Shown piece after piece: positions 7,777 to 15,815 of a stretch of DNA of 36,761 nucleotides. The notes under the pieces are model-generated. The model was not told where the DNA came from, did no database searches, and worked only from the letters and a program-made list of their open reading frames with translations. The DNA lies in NCBI GenBank assembly GCA_050263095.1, contig JBLNEW010000065.1, positions 1 through 36,761 of the forward strand. Direction: 5' to 3'. The position numbers were made by a program, and so were the translations under genes. This stretch comes from FEB-35 sp050263095. Its GTDB lineage: Bacteria; Desulfobacterota; Deferrimicrobia; Deferrimicrobiales; Deferrimicrobiaceae. Numbering within the stretch: the stretch's first letter is position 1; every line of letters starts with the position of its first letter.

Positions 7777-9111
7777 TCACTCCCCTCCCACCGCGATCCC
7801 CGATACCGCAAGCGACGGTGACCCCACGTTGCCGAACCATCGGAAGTCGGAGCCGACTTCCTGAACATCCCCAAGGAGCGTGAGAACGTTTCCGGACACG
7901 GCGAAGCCGCGGACCGGTTCCCTCTCTTCGCCGCCCTCGAAGCGTATCCCCGCCGCGCCCACCGAGAAGTCCCCCGAGATCGGATCGGCCGTATGGATGC
8001 CCAGAAACTCGGTCAGAAGGATCCCGGACCCCGCCTGCCGGACAATTTCGGGCAGCGTCTTGCCGGCGGCCGAGATCAGCAGGTTGGAGATCCCGACGGT
8101 CGGCGTCGCCTTGGGGCCGGGGCGCCGGCAGCTGGCCGTACTGCCCGTCCCGAGCTTTCTCCCCCAGAATGCGTCCGCCAGGTATCTCTTAAGCCCCCCT
8201 GCCTCCACCAGGACGTTCCGGCGGCAAGGCGTCCCCTCGCCGTCGAACGCCTGAGCCCCGCTTCCCTGCGCGTCCAGCGGATCGTCGGAAATATGGACTT
8301 TCGGAGAGGCGATCGCCTGTCCTTTCTTTCCCGCAAGCATCGACTTTCCCTTGGCCACCTGTGAGGCGAGGAAGGAAGGGATGAGCACCTCGAGCAGCTC
8401 CGCCGCGGCGGCGTTCTCGAGGACGGCAGCGTAGCGGCCGGACGGAAGGCGGCGGGCCCCGAGCATCCGCACCGCGCGCAGCCCTGCCTCGGCCGCCACA
8501 TCCTCAGCGGAAAGATCGGCGAACCGCCTTGCGAAACCCAGTCCGAAACCGGTCTGCCCTTCGTCACCCTGCTCGGCCACCGACTCCACGCTTGCGATAT
8601 ATTGCGACGAGCGCCAGGCGCCCTCTCCGCCCGCCGAATTGCGGAACCTGATCTCGGTGACGGCCTCCCTGAGCGAAGCGGCGCGTACCCGCTTCATCCT
8701 CGGGTCGAAGGCCAGGGTCCTTCGCTCCAGATCGGCGGCGAACTCCGCTTTCTCTGCGTCCCCGACCTTCTCCCACGCAGGGTCGTACAGCGCCGGCTCG
8801 GGGAATTTCCCGCCGGTGTCGGGAAGCCCGTAGGCGTCATCCGGGTCCGAGGCATCGGCGCAGAACAGGGCCGCCTCGACCATGCGGGCGATCCCGTCGT
8901 CGCTTTCGCTGAAACCGTAGGAAAAACCCATCCGGCCGTTCCGGAAAATCCTGACTCCCGCGGACAGGGCATCGGCGAAGGATATGGAGTCGATCCCCCC
9001 TCCGCGGGCGTCGTACCTTCGCGAACGCTCGCGGACCAGGTAGAGCTCGGCCTGCCCCCCGCCGCGCAGCGCAACTTCCCGCTCGACGAGGCCGAAGAGG
9101 GCCTCAAGCAT
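7777..9111 (-). CDS. pmbA: TldE/PmbA family protein (metalloprotease-related)
   Basis: 444 residues, the usual length for PmbA/TldE, which pairs with TldD to form a protease that trims small modified peptides and antitoxins in the cytoplasm. Recognisable stretches are the N-terminal YLVRERSRRYDARGGGIDS, SAGVRIFRNGRMGFSYGFS, the central GLGFARRFADLSAEDVAAEA, SGRYAAVLENAAAAELLEV, and near the C terminus SGILLTEFLGIHTADPISGDFSVGAAGIRFEGG. TldE chains lack the HExxxH zinc site of TldD, and none is visible here. The ATG at 9111 overlaps the end of the acetyltransferase gene by eight bases. No tldD lies in the window, so the partner must be elsewhere or the protein acts alone. Confidence 0.9.
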   Translation of the reverse strand: MLEALFGLVEREVALRGGGQAELYLVRERSRRYDARGGGIDSISFADALSAGVRIFRNGRMGFSYGFSESDDGIARMVEAALFCADASDPDDAYGLPDTGGKFPEPALYDPAWEKVGDAEKAEFAADLERRTLAFDPRMKRVRAASLREAVTEIRFRNSAGGEGAWRSSQYIASVESVAEQGDEGQTGFGLGFARRFADLSAEDVAAEAGLRAVRMLGARRLPSGRYAAVLENAAAAELLEVLIPSFLASQVAKGKSMLAGKKGQAIASPKVHISDDPLDAQGSGAQAFDGEGTPCRRNVLVEAGGLKRYLADAFWGRKLGTGSTASCRRPGPKATPTVGISNLLISAAGKTLPEIVRQAGSGILLTEFLGIHTADPISGDFSVGAAGIRFEGGEEREPVRGFAVSGNVLTLLGDVQEVGSDFRWFGNVGSPSLAVSGIAVGGE

Positions 9112-9574
9112 TCCGCGCACCCGAGAAATCGGCCACCAGGGCGACTTCGTCGCAGTCGGGGAACTTGGAGCACTTGAGGCAGTCCGACCAGATCTTGTGC
9201 GGAAGCTCGGCCTTGTCCACCCGCCTGAACCCCAGCTTCTCGAAGAACAGGGGTTTGTACGTGAGGGCGAAAATCCGCGTGATGCCCAGCACGATCGCCT
9301 CGGAAATGCACGCCTCGACAAGCTGCGTGCCAACGCCGCGGCGCATCCGGTCGTCGCGCACGGCGAGAGAGCGGACCTCGGCCAGGTCCTCCCACATGAG
9401 GTGGACCGCCGCGGAGCCGATCACCTCGCCGCCGTCCTCCACGAACACGAAGTAGTCGCGGAGGTTCTCGTATATCTCGCTGAGAGACCTCGGCAGCATG
9501 TCTCCCTTGCGGGCGTACTCGGCGATCAGCTTCTGGATCGCCTTTACGTCGCCCATCCTGGCCTTCCTTATCAT
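9104..9574 (-). CDS. GNAT N-acetyltransferase, ArgA-like short form
   Basis: 156 residues with a single GNAT fold: MIRKARMGDVKAIQKLI at the N terminus, EVIGSAAVHLMWEDLAEVRSLAV for beta strands 2-4, and the acetyl-CoA-binding loop RMRRGVGTQLVEA (RxxGxGxxL). The C-terminal tail CLKCSKFPDCDEVAL has a cysteine cluster seen in short stand-alone N-acetylglutamate synthase-like proteins of deltaproteobacteria and Gram-positives. A role in the first step of arginine synthesis is therefore plausible, acetyl-CoA plus glutamate giving N-acetylglutamate, but other amino substrates are possible. ATG at 9574 overlaps the recN stop by four bases. Confidence 0.82.
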   Translation of the reverse strand: MIRKARMGDVKAIQKLIAEYARKGDMLPRSLSEIYENLRDYFVFVEDGGEVIGSAAVHLMWEDLAEVRSLAVRDDRMRRGVGTQLVEACISEAIVLGITRIFALTYKPLFFEKLGFRRVDKAELPHKIWSDCLKCSKFPDCDEVALVADFSGARNA

Positions 9575-11250
9575 TCCCCCGCCGCCCTCTCGATAAGCTC
9601 CCTGGCGTGTGCGCGCGCCTCCCCCGTGACCTCCGAACCCGAGATCATGCGCGCAAGCTCCATTATCCTATCCTGTTTCGCGAGCTGTTTCACGCTGGTG
9701 GTTGCGGACCCGGCCACGGAAACCTTGCTTACCAGGAGGTGGCTTTCCGCGAAGGCCGCCACCTGCGGAAGGTGCGTCACGCAGATCACCTGCGCGGACC
9801 CCGCAAGGTCCTTGAGGCGCGCCCCCACGCGCTCCGCCACCCTGCCGCCGATCCCGGTGTCGATCTCGTCGAATACCATCGTCTTGCCGCCTTGCCCCCC
9901 GGATGAGGCGTTCCTTAAGGCAAGCATCACGCGCGAGAGCTCCCCGCCCGACGCCGTCTGGGAAAGCGGACGCAGGTCCTGCCCGGGATTGGCGCTGAAC
10001 ATGAGCTCGGCCTCGTCCAACCCCGACGCGGAAAGGTGCGCCGGCTCCGGGTTGCGGGACGAGATCTCCGCGCGGAACCTTGCGCCGGGAAGGGCGACGC
10101 GCGCAAGCTCCTTCTCGACGGCGGCACCCATCTTTTTCGCCCCCGCCTTCCTGCCGTTGCTCAACGCCGTTGCGGCGGCCAGGCAAGCCTGTTCCTCCGC
10201 GGCAAGCGCGGCGCGCGCGGCGCGCTCTTCCTCGAGGGCCGCGTCGAGCGCCCCCCGTTCCGCGCGAAGACCGTCCAGGTGGGCGATCAGCTCCGGGACC
10301 TCCTTGGAGTACTTGCGTTTTAGGCGCCGTATTTCGGTCAGGCGCTCCTCGATCCGCTCGCGGCGGTCGGCGTCGAGCGTGACCCTCTCCGCCCTGGAGA
10401 CAAGATCGCGCGCCAGGTCCGATATCTCGTTCTGGAGCCCCCTTATGCGATCGCACGTCTCCACCAGCCGCGGATCGGCGGAGGCGGCCTCGCGCATCCT
10501 TGCCGCCGCGAAGGAGATCGACGAGGAAGCCGAATTCTCCGCCGAGGACAGTGCGCCCTCGGCGTCCCGCAGCGCCGCCTGGACCTTCGAAGCGCTACGT
10601 ATGGAGGCATGGGCGGCCGCAAGCTCCTCCTCCTCGCCGGGGACGAGGACTGCACGATCGAGCTCGGAGATCTGGAAATCCAGCGATTCGATCCGGCCGC
10701 GCGCGCTCTCGCCGCGCAATGAGGCCTCCTCGGCCTGCCGCCTCAGCGCCGACACCCGCCGGAACATCCGGCGGACGTCCCTCGCCTGGTTCGCGGTCCC
10801 GGAGAACTCGTCGATCGACGCCAGGGCCGCCGGTTTCGAAAGCAGGAAGGGAACCCCGTGCTGGCTCACCATCTCGACTAACGCCGGGGCCAGTTCCGTC
10901 AGCGCGGACTGCGCGACCGCCCGGCCGTTGAAGTACGCGCGGCTTCTCCCCGAGGACGGGATGACCCTGCGAAGCACGAGCTCCTCCTCCCAGGGGAAGC
11001 CCGCCTCGTCCATCGCCTCCCTCATGTCCTCCCTGCGGGAAAGGTCGAACAGGGCCGAGACCTCCGCCTCCGGCTCGCCGCTGCGCACCGCCACCGGGTC
11101 CGCCTTCTCTCCGAGCGCAAGGCGGACCGCCTCCACGAGGATCGACTTGCCGGCCCCGGTCTCGCCGGTCACGACGTTAAGGCCCGGTGCGAAGGATACG
11201 CGGACGTCTTCGAATATGGCGAGGTTTCGGACGGACAGCTCGATCAGCAT
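9571..11250 (-). CDS. recN: DNA repair protein RecN
   Basis: 559-residue SMC-like ATPase that acts early in recombinational repair of double-strand breaks. The N-terminal MLIELSVRNLAIFEDV is followed by Walker A GETGAGKS at residues 29-36. Long coiled-coil helices rich in Glu, Arg and Ala occupy the middle, and the C-terminal half holds the ABC signature TASGGELSRVMLAL, Walker B MVFDEIDTGIGG and the VICVTHLPQVAAFA switch. Full family length. ATG at 11250 lies 13 bases after the nadK stop, the usual nadK-recN pairing, with only a weak ribosome-binding site. Confidence 0.97.
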   Translation of the reverse strand: MLIELSVRNLAIFEDVRVSFAPGLNVVTGETGAGKSILVEAVRLALGEKADPVAVRSGEPEAEVSALFDLSRREDMREAMDEAGFPWEEELVLRRVIPSSGRSRAYFNGRAVAQSALTELAPALVEMVSQHGVPFLLSKPAALASIDEFSGTANQARDVRRMFRRVSALRRQAEEASLRGESARGRIESLDFQISELDRAVLVPGEEEELAAAHASIRSASKVQAALRDAEGALSSAENSASSSISFAAARMREAASADPRLVETCDRIRGLQNEISDLARDLVSRAERVTLDADRRERIEERLTEIRRLKRKYSKEVPELIAHLDGLRAERGALDAALEEERAARAALAAEEQACLAAATALSNGRKAGAKKMGAAVEKELARVALPGARFRAEISSRNPEPAHLSASGLDEAELMFSANPGQDLRPLSQTASGGELSRVMLALRNASSGGQGGKTMVFDEIDTGIGGRVAERVGARLKDLAGSAQVICVTHLPQVAAFAESHLLVSKVSVAGSATTSVKQLAKQDRIMELARMISGSEVTGEARAHARELIERAAGE

Positions 11251-11263
11251 CGCCGGTACGGAA

Positions 11264-12118
11264 TCACCGCTCTCCCCACTTGAGCTTGGTGCGCAGCACG
11301 GTGAAGTAGTCCTTCGAGGGGGAGCGGAAGAACCTCAAGGGGGCCTCCGCCTTCTTGACCTCTATCACGTCGCCCTCGCGCAGCCCGAATCCCACCTGGC
11401 CGTCCAGCGTCAGGAACACGTCGGTTTCGCGGGAGCGCAGTTCCGCGCGGACGATGACGTCGTCCGGTATGACCAGCGGCCTGTTGGTGAGCGTATGCGG
11501 GCAAATGGGCGTGATCAGGATCGTGCGAAGCATCGGGTAGACTATCGGCCCCTGCGCCGACAGGGAATATCCGGTCGAGCCGGTGGGCGTCGATATGATG
11601 AGGCCGTCCGCCTTGAAGGTGGACAGGTACATCTCCCCCACGGTCGTCTCGATGTCGATGATCTTAGCGAGCGCCCCCTTGTTTATGACCACGTCGTTAA
11701 GGACCGTGTAGTTGGCCACGCGCTCGCCCATCCGGTGGACGTGCGCGACCAGCATCATGCGTTCGTCGTAGTCGAAGTCGTAGGAAAATATCTTCTCGAG
11801 GACGGGAAACAGCTCGTCCAGCGTGATCGCGGTCAGGAATCCCAGCGCCCCGAGGTTCACTCCCAGGATCGGCTTCCCAGAGGTTCCCACCACCCTCGCG
11901 GCGGACAACAGCGTCCCGTCCCCGCCGAGCACTATGAGGAAGTCGCATTTTTCCGGCATCTTGGAGCGGACCACGGCGTCGCCGCGGCGGGCGATGGCGG
12001 CGGTCTCCCGATCGAGGACCACACCCCGGCCGCGGGCTGTGAGCCAGTCGCAAAGGTCGGAAACGATCTTTGCGGCACGGGGGTCTGTGTGCTTGGCGAT
12101 GATCCCGGCGCACTTCAT
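11264..12118 (-). CDS. nadK: NAD kinase
   Basis: 284 residues. Phosphorylates NAD to NADP in the cytoplasm. All diagnostic motifs are present: VLGGDGTLLSAAR, LGVNLGALGFLT, LNDVVINKGA, and KADGLIISTPTGSTGYSLSA. It heads the minus-strand run nadK-recN-GNAT-pmbA-HAD-rng. ATG at 12118 has no visible Shine-Dalgarno and lies in a 41-base gap shared with divergent rarA; an AT-rich stretch there could hold the minus 10 region, leaving a very short leader. Confidence 0.96.
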   Translation of the reverse strand: MKCAGIIAKHTDPRAAKIVSDLCDWLTARGRGVVLDRETAAIARRGDAVVRSKMPEKCDFLIVLGGDGTLLSAARVVGTSGKPILGVNLGALGFLTAITLDELFPVLEKIFSYDFDYDERMMLVAHVHRMGERVANYTVLNDVVINKGALAKIIDIETTVGEMYLSTFKADGLIISTPTGSTGYSLSAQGPIVYPMLRTILITPICPHTLTNRPLVIPDDVIVRAELRSRETDVFLTLDGQVGFGLREGDVIEVKKAEAPLRFFRSPSKDYFTVLRTKLKWGER

Positions 12119-12159
12119 GTGGGATTAGGATAATATATCGGAAGGAAAAGAGAAAGCCC
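12119..12159. promoter_or_regulatory. short divergent control region between nadK and rarA
   Basis: Only 41 bases separate the two divergent starts. The centre TAATATAT is AT-rich in an otherwise GC-rich context and reads as a minus 10-like TATATTATCC toward nadK and TAATATAT toward rarA. Any minus 35 elements must lie inside the opposing coding sequences. AAGGA and AAGAG before the rarA ATG serve as its ribosome-binding site. Confidence 0.4.
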
Positions 12160-13500
12160 ATGTCCGAGCCGCGGCAGCCATTTCAGCTCTTTCCGGACGC
12201 GCATCCTCCGCGCGCGCCGCTGGCCGACCGGATGCGCCCTCTTGCGCTTTCCGAATTCGTCGGACAGGAGGAGATACTTGGGGAGGGCAAGTTCCTTTCC
12301 TCGGTTCTTTCCGCCCGCCCACTCCCATCGCTGATCTTCTGGGGGCCGCCCGGATCGGGGAAGACCACGCTTGCCCGTATAATCGCCCGGGAAACAAAGG
12401 CCATATTCCTTCCGTACTCGGCCGTCCTGTCCGGGATAAAGGAAATCAAGGACGCGCTCTCGGAGCTTAAAAGGACCGGCCGCTCGGAAGAGCGTCCGGC
12501 GATTCTCTTCATAGACGAAATCCACCGGTTCAACAAGGCCCAGCAGGATGCGCTTCTCCCGTTCGTGGAAGACGGCACCGTCACCCTGTTCGGAACCACG
12601 ACGGAGAACCCTTCCTTCGAGATACGCAATGCGCTCCTTTCCCGTTGCCGCGTTCTTGTCCTCACACCTCTTACGCCGTCCCAGGTGGAGACCATCGCGC
12701 GGCGGGCAATGACCGACGCGGAGAGGGGGCTGGGGAAAAACGATTCGTTCCTCGCTCCCGACGCCCTGCGGCACATCGTGGAGATTTCGGACGGGGACGC
12801 CCGGGTCGCCCTGAACGCGCTCGAGGCGGCCGCGGCGATCGCGTTGCATCGGAACCTGGAGCAGGTCGACGTGAACGTGGCGGAGGAAGCGCTCCGGCGC
12901 AAGGCGCTGCTCTACGACAAGGACGGCGAGGAGCACTACAACCTCATCTCGGCGTTCCACAAGAGCCTGCGGGGTTCCGATCCCGACGCCGCCCTGTACT
13001 GGCTGGCGCGGATGCTCGAGGGCGGCGAGGACCCCTTGTACGTCGCCCGCCGGATGATCAGGTTCGCGTCGGAGGACATCGGGAATGCGGCTCCGGGGGC
13101 GCTCCAGATCACGCTTGCGGCGGCGGAGGCGTACCGCACGCTGGGAAGCCCCGAGGGCGAGCTGGCCCTGGCGCAGGCGGTCGTCTATCTGGCGACCGCG
13201 CCGAAGAGCAACCGCGTTTACACGGCGTTCGGCCGCGCGATGAGGGACGTGAAGGCCGGGGGTAGCCACCCGGTCCCGCTGCACCTTCGCAACGCCCCGA
13301 CGCAGCTGATGAAGGAATTGGGTTACGGCGAGAAATACAAGTACCCGCACGACTTCGCCGACGCCTTCGTCCCGGACGACTATTTTCCCGAGACGCTCGG
13401 GAAGCGCAGCTATTACGAGCCCTCCGAGGCCGGATACGAGAAGACCATCTCGGAACGCCTCAAGGCGTGGTGGGGCGCGGTCCGCAAATCCGGGAAATAG
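12160..13500 (+). CDS. rarA: replication-associated recombination protein A (RarA/MgsA, AAA+ ATPase)
   Basis: 446-residue AAA+ protein related to the clamp loader and RuvB that acts at stalled replication forks; the eukaryotic relative is WRNIP1. Residues 17-40, RAPLADRMRPLALSEFVGQE, are the family N terminus. Walker A is WGPPGSGKTTLARII at 61-75, Walker B is ILFIDEIHRFNKAQQDALLP, and sensor 1 is LFGTTTENPSFE. The C-terminal tetramerisation region holds YWLARMLEGGEDPLYVARR and AIGNP-like AEAYRTLGSPEGELALAQA. Full length. It ends three bases before the converging PEGA gene. Confidence 0.97.
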   Translation: MSEPRQPFQLFPDAHPPRAPLADRMRPLALSEFVGQEEILGEGKFLSSVLSARPLPSLIFWGPPGSGKTTLARIIARETKAIFLPYSAVLSGIKEIKDALSELKRTGRSEERPAILFIDEIHRFNKAQQDALLPFVEDGTVTLFGTTTENPSFEIRNALLSRCRVLVLTPLTPSQVETIARRAMTDAERGLGKNDSFLAPDALRHIVEISDGDARVALNALEAAAAIALHRNLEQVDVNVAEEALRRKALLYDKDGEEHYNLISAFHKSLRGSDPDAALYWLARMLEGGEDPLYVARRMIRFASEDIGNAAPGALQITLAAAEAYRTLGSPEGELALAQAVVYLATAPKSNRVYTAFGRAMRDVKAGGSHPVPLHLRNAPTQLMKELGYGEKYKYPHDFADAFVPDDYFPETLGKRSYYEPSEAGYEKTISERLKAWWGAVRKSGK

Positions 13501-13503
13501 TTC

Positions 13504-13824
13504 CTAGTACCCGGCCCGCAGCAGGGTCGCCTCGATCCGCAGCAGGGAATTGGAAACGTACAGGTCCCGGCGATACGTCTCGAAGCCGGCGAGCCGGAGT
13601 TCCAGCGTGTGGGCTCCGCCGGCCACCTTGAGGTATCGCTCCTCGGTGAACTCGGACGCCTTTCCCTGCACGACGCCGTCCAGCACGACCTCCGCGTCCG
13701 GAGGGTTTACGGCGAATATCAGTCCCCCTTCGTTGCCCACGCCGTAGATCTGCCCCTTCGGATAGCAGCCGGCAAGCATGACGACCGCCAGCAGGCCGAA
13801 AACGGGCAGCAGGATCCTTCTCAT
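13504..13824 (-). CDS. PEGA-domain lipoprotein
   Basis: 106 residues. The N terminus MRRILLPVFGLLAVVMLAGC is a signal peptide with lipobox LAGC, so the mature protein should be lipid-anchored at the cell envelope. The rest is one PEGA-like domain: GLIFAVNPPDAEVVLDGVVQGKA followed by YLKVAGGAHTLELRLAGFETYRRDLYV, the usual surface-layer beta module. ATG at 13824 follows TAGGAGG seven bases upstream; an in-frame start seven codons earlier would spoil the signal peptide. It is the last gene of the lipoprotein trio and starts ten bases after the CsgG-like stop. Specific function unknown. Confidence 0.85.
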   Translation of the reverse strand: MRRILLPVFGLLAVVMLAGCYPKGQIYGVGNEGGLIFAVNPPDAEVVLDGVVQGKASEFTEERYLKVAGGAHTLELRLAGFETYRRDLYVSNSLLRIEATLLRAGY

Positions 13825-13834
13825 GGCGCGCCTC

Positions 13835-14797
13835 CTATCTGGCAAGCCTCACGATGTCGTTTACGGCGAACCCTTCGCCGCGCACCTTGCGGCACACCGC
13901 CGCGTCCTCCCCGAAGAATCCGGTAACCGCTATCTCGCCCTTCTCCCTGCCGGGCTTGCGGCCGAGGGACACCTTCGTGTCCGGATCGATAACGTCGCGC
14001 CCCTCCCCGAACACTGCGAGGCGATCGCCGACCGCCAGTCCGGTCTTGCGCCCCGCGTTTACGGTTATCTCGTCAGCGTCCACTGCCGCGACTTTCCCGC
14101 TCCATTCCATCGCCCCCATCCTCTGGACGAGGTTGTCGATGAACTTCGAGATCGCGGCGCGCAGCGCCTTTCCCTCCATAGTCTCGTCGTACCCCTTGGC
14201 TCCGCCCACGCCCAGCACCTGGGTCGAGCTTTCCTCGTAAACCCCGTTCCCGCTGTCGGCGTAGACGACCTGGCCCGTCGTCGCGTCGATGAGCCTGACG
14301 TCGACCGTCGCCTCGGCCGTCTGCGTCTTGCTCGCCCCGACGAGGTAGGTGGCGGACTTCTGCTTTACGCCGAACTGGGAAACGGCGCCGGTGACTATGG
14401 CGTTCAATCCGAGGACCTCCCCGGTCGCGGGACCGGTCCCCGCCTTGATCGTGCCGGACTTGGCGAGGTCCTGCTCGTCCAGGATAAGGTCCATGTCGCC
14501 GCCGCGCGACACGAGTATGAACATCCCTGATTTGGAAAGCTCCGTTATCAGTATGTCCTGGACGGCTCCGCCCAGCCTGCCGCGTCCGTAAGCGCTCTTG
14601 TCCTGGAACCTGATCACCGCGATCCGTTTTTTCGGCCCTTTCGAGACTATCGTCCCCGGTGCGGCGTCGGCGCGCCGAAGCGACGCGGCGGGAGCAGAGG
14701 CCGTGTCCGACGGCCCTGTGATCGGGGGCGACGTTGCACATCCGGCGACAGACAAGACCGCCGCCGACGAAAGCAGAACCGCAATGATTCTCTTCAT
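13835..14797 (-). CDS. CsgG/HfaB-family outer-membrane lipoprotein
   Basis: 320 residues. Signal peptide MKRIIAVLLSSAAVLSVAGC with lipobox VAGC, then a CsgG domain from about residue 57: KKRIAVIRFQDKSAYGRGRLG, LITELSKSGMFILVSRGGDMDLILDEQDLAKSG, LNAIVTGAVSQFG and DVRLIDATTGQVVYADSGNG. CsgG forms the secretion pore for curli; many relatives outside curli operons are envelope lipoproteins of unknown role. After about residue 230 there is an extra C-terminal domain, beta-rich, with GKVAAVDADEITVNAGRK, that CsgG itself lacks. The ATG overlaps the GNA1162-like stop by four bases. No curlin (CsgA/B) or CsgE/F gene is nearby, so curli export is unlikely. Confidence 0.88.
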   Translation of the reverse strand: MKRIIAVLLSSAAVLSVAGCATSPPITGPSDTASAPAASLRRADAAPGTIVSKGPKKRIAVIRFQDKSAYGRGRLGGAVQDILITELSKSGMFILVSRGGDMDLILDEQDLAKSGTIKAGTGPATGEVLGLNAIVTGAVSQFGVKQKSATYLVGASKTQTAEATVDVRLIDATTGQVVYADSGNGVYEESSTQVLGVGGAKGYDETMEGKALRAAISKFIDNLVQRMGAMEWSGKVAAVDADEITVNAGRKTGLAVGDRLAVFGEGRDVIDPDTKVSLGRKPGREKGEIAVTGFFGEDAAVCRKVRGEGFAVNDIVRLAR

Positions 14798-15492
14798 TTG
14801 GTCCCTCCTGCTTCTTCTCCTTTTGCGCTCGGTTTGCCGGGCAAGCCTGCGGGGGGGGATGCACAGCCCGGAAGGTCCGTTCTTGCGGCATTATCAAGCG
14901 CGCCCGCCGTCAATTTCATGGCTATGTTCCGTCCGGCGGCCTTGCCGTACGGCGTCATAGGGTTCATCAGAAGATTCAGGATGGCATGCCCGACGATCTG
15001 GCCGCCGATGTCCCCGCCCCCGCCTTGCGGCACACGCGTCTGGAACTGCCGGTCGCCCCCCTCCCACGCCAGGGAGCCGTCGGCCCGATACAGCTTGAAC
15101 CCGGCGACGACCGATACGGCGTTGTAGAGCCCGGTCGTCGTCTTGTTCCACTCCTGGACTTCCCCGTAGAACACGCCCTCTACTCCCAGCGCCCTGCAGA
15201 CCTCGTCCGGCGTGGTCGCGTTAAGCTGCCCGCCGTAGCTCACCCCGAGGCTCTCGTGAAGCAGGAGGTCGCTCTCCGGAACCGGCATAACGTTCCAACC
15301 CTGGCGCGCGAGCTGGTCCACGAACGCGCCCCGGATGATTTCGGACGCATCGAGGTCGTTGCTCCGGTTTTCCATGGGCGCAACCGCGACTTTCGGCCCC
15401 GCCGGCGGCGGGGGCGGGCCGGCTTCGCGGACGGCGCCCTTCCCGCCCGCGCATCCTCCAGCCAGAAGGAGAAATACGATGGGATACCTCAT
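14794..15492 (-). CDS. GNA1162/DUF799-like lipoprotein
   Basis: 232 residues. The N terminus MRYPIVFLLLAGGC is a short signal peptide ending in a lipobox AGGC. The mature part begins with a Pro-rich linker, then KVAVAPMENRSNDLDASEIIRGAFVDQ, LARQGWNVMPVPESDLLL and VEGVFYGEVQEWNKTTTGLYNAVSVVAGFKLY, the pattern of GNA1162-type lipoproteins that share the anticodon-binding-like fold of CsgG relatives. Such genes usually stand beside a CsgG-family gene, as here. ATG at 15492 lacks a Shine-Dalgarno; an in-frame CTG slightly upstream, near GGAGGTGA, would lengthen the short signal peptide, so the start is uncertain. It follows the ferredoxin gene by 22 bases. Confidence 0.82.
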   Translation of the reverse strand: MRYPIVFLLLAGGCAGGKGAVREAGPPPPPAGPKVAVAPMENRSNDLDASEIIRGAFVDQLARQGWNVMPVPESDLLLHESLGVSYGGQLNATTPDEVCRALGVEGVFYGEVQEWNKTTTGLYNAVSVVAGFKLYRADGSLAWEGGDRQFQTRVPQGGGGDIGGQIVGHAILNLLMNPMTPYGKAAGRNIAMKLTAGALDNAARTDLPGCASPPAGLPGKPSAKGEEAGGTK

Positions 15493-15514
15493 GAACGCAT
15501 GCAGGCGCAGGCCG

Positions 15515-15703
15515 TCACCTCCAGTGGATGCACGCGACCGGGCACAGGTCCATCGCTTCCTGGATCGACTGCTCGGTGTCCCCGGCCGGATCGAACACCT
15601 CGGCCTTCATGTCGTCGTCGAACCGGAACACTTCCGGGACTGTCTCAACGCAGACCCCGCAGCTGATGCATTCGTCCTTGACCACGTATGGAATCCTGGC
15701 CAT
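15515..15703 (-). CDS. single-cluster [4Fe-4S] ferredoxin
   Basis: 62-residue soluble electron carrier: CISCGVC at residues 12-18 gives three cysteine ligands and LCPVACIHW near the C terminus gives the fourth (Cys-Pro), the pattern of a monocluster ferredoxin. The middle is strongly acidic. ATG at 15703 has GGAGG six bases upstream. It diverges from a flavoprotein of the ferredoxin-NAD(P) reductase type, an obvious candidate partner. It also runs straight into the lipoprotein genes, which may be accidental co-transcription. Confidence 0.9.
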   Translation of the reverse strand: MARIPYVVKDECISCGVCVETVPEVFRFDDDMKAEVFDPAGDTEQSIQEAMDLCPVACIHWR

Positions 15704-15815
15704 CCGCCGCCTCCGATGCGATCCCGGGATAAGGACCCGATAAGTGAAAGTATACGACGTCCGTAGGAAAATCTCTCCCGCGAACCCGCCGCGCCCCGGA
15801 GGACATCGAAAAAGC
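15704..15815. promoter_or_regulatory. divergent region between ferredoxin and flavoprotein reductase
   Basis: 112 bases. Toward the ferredoxin a minus 10-like TATACT is read at 15754-15749, five of six consensus bases, without a clear minus 35 partner. Toward the reductase, GTG at 15744 with AAGGA nine bases upstream is an alternative start that would add 24 residues; GGAGGA at 15798-15803 serves the ATG at 15816 with a long spacing. Confidence 0.35.

Noticed and set aside
9197..12133. 978-codon plus-strand open frame opposite recN and nadK
   Set aside because: Spans two secure genes on the other strand, composition is Ser/Arg/Ala-rich without motifs, and no ribosome-binding site is seen.
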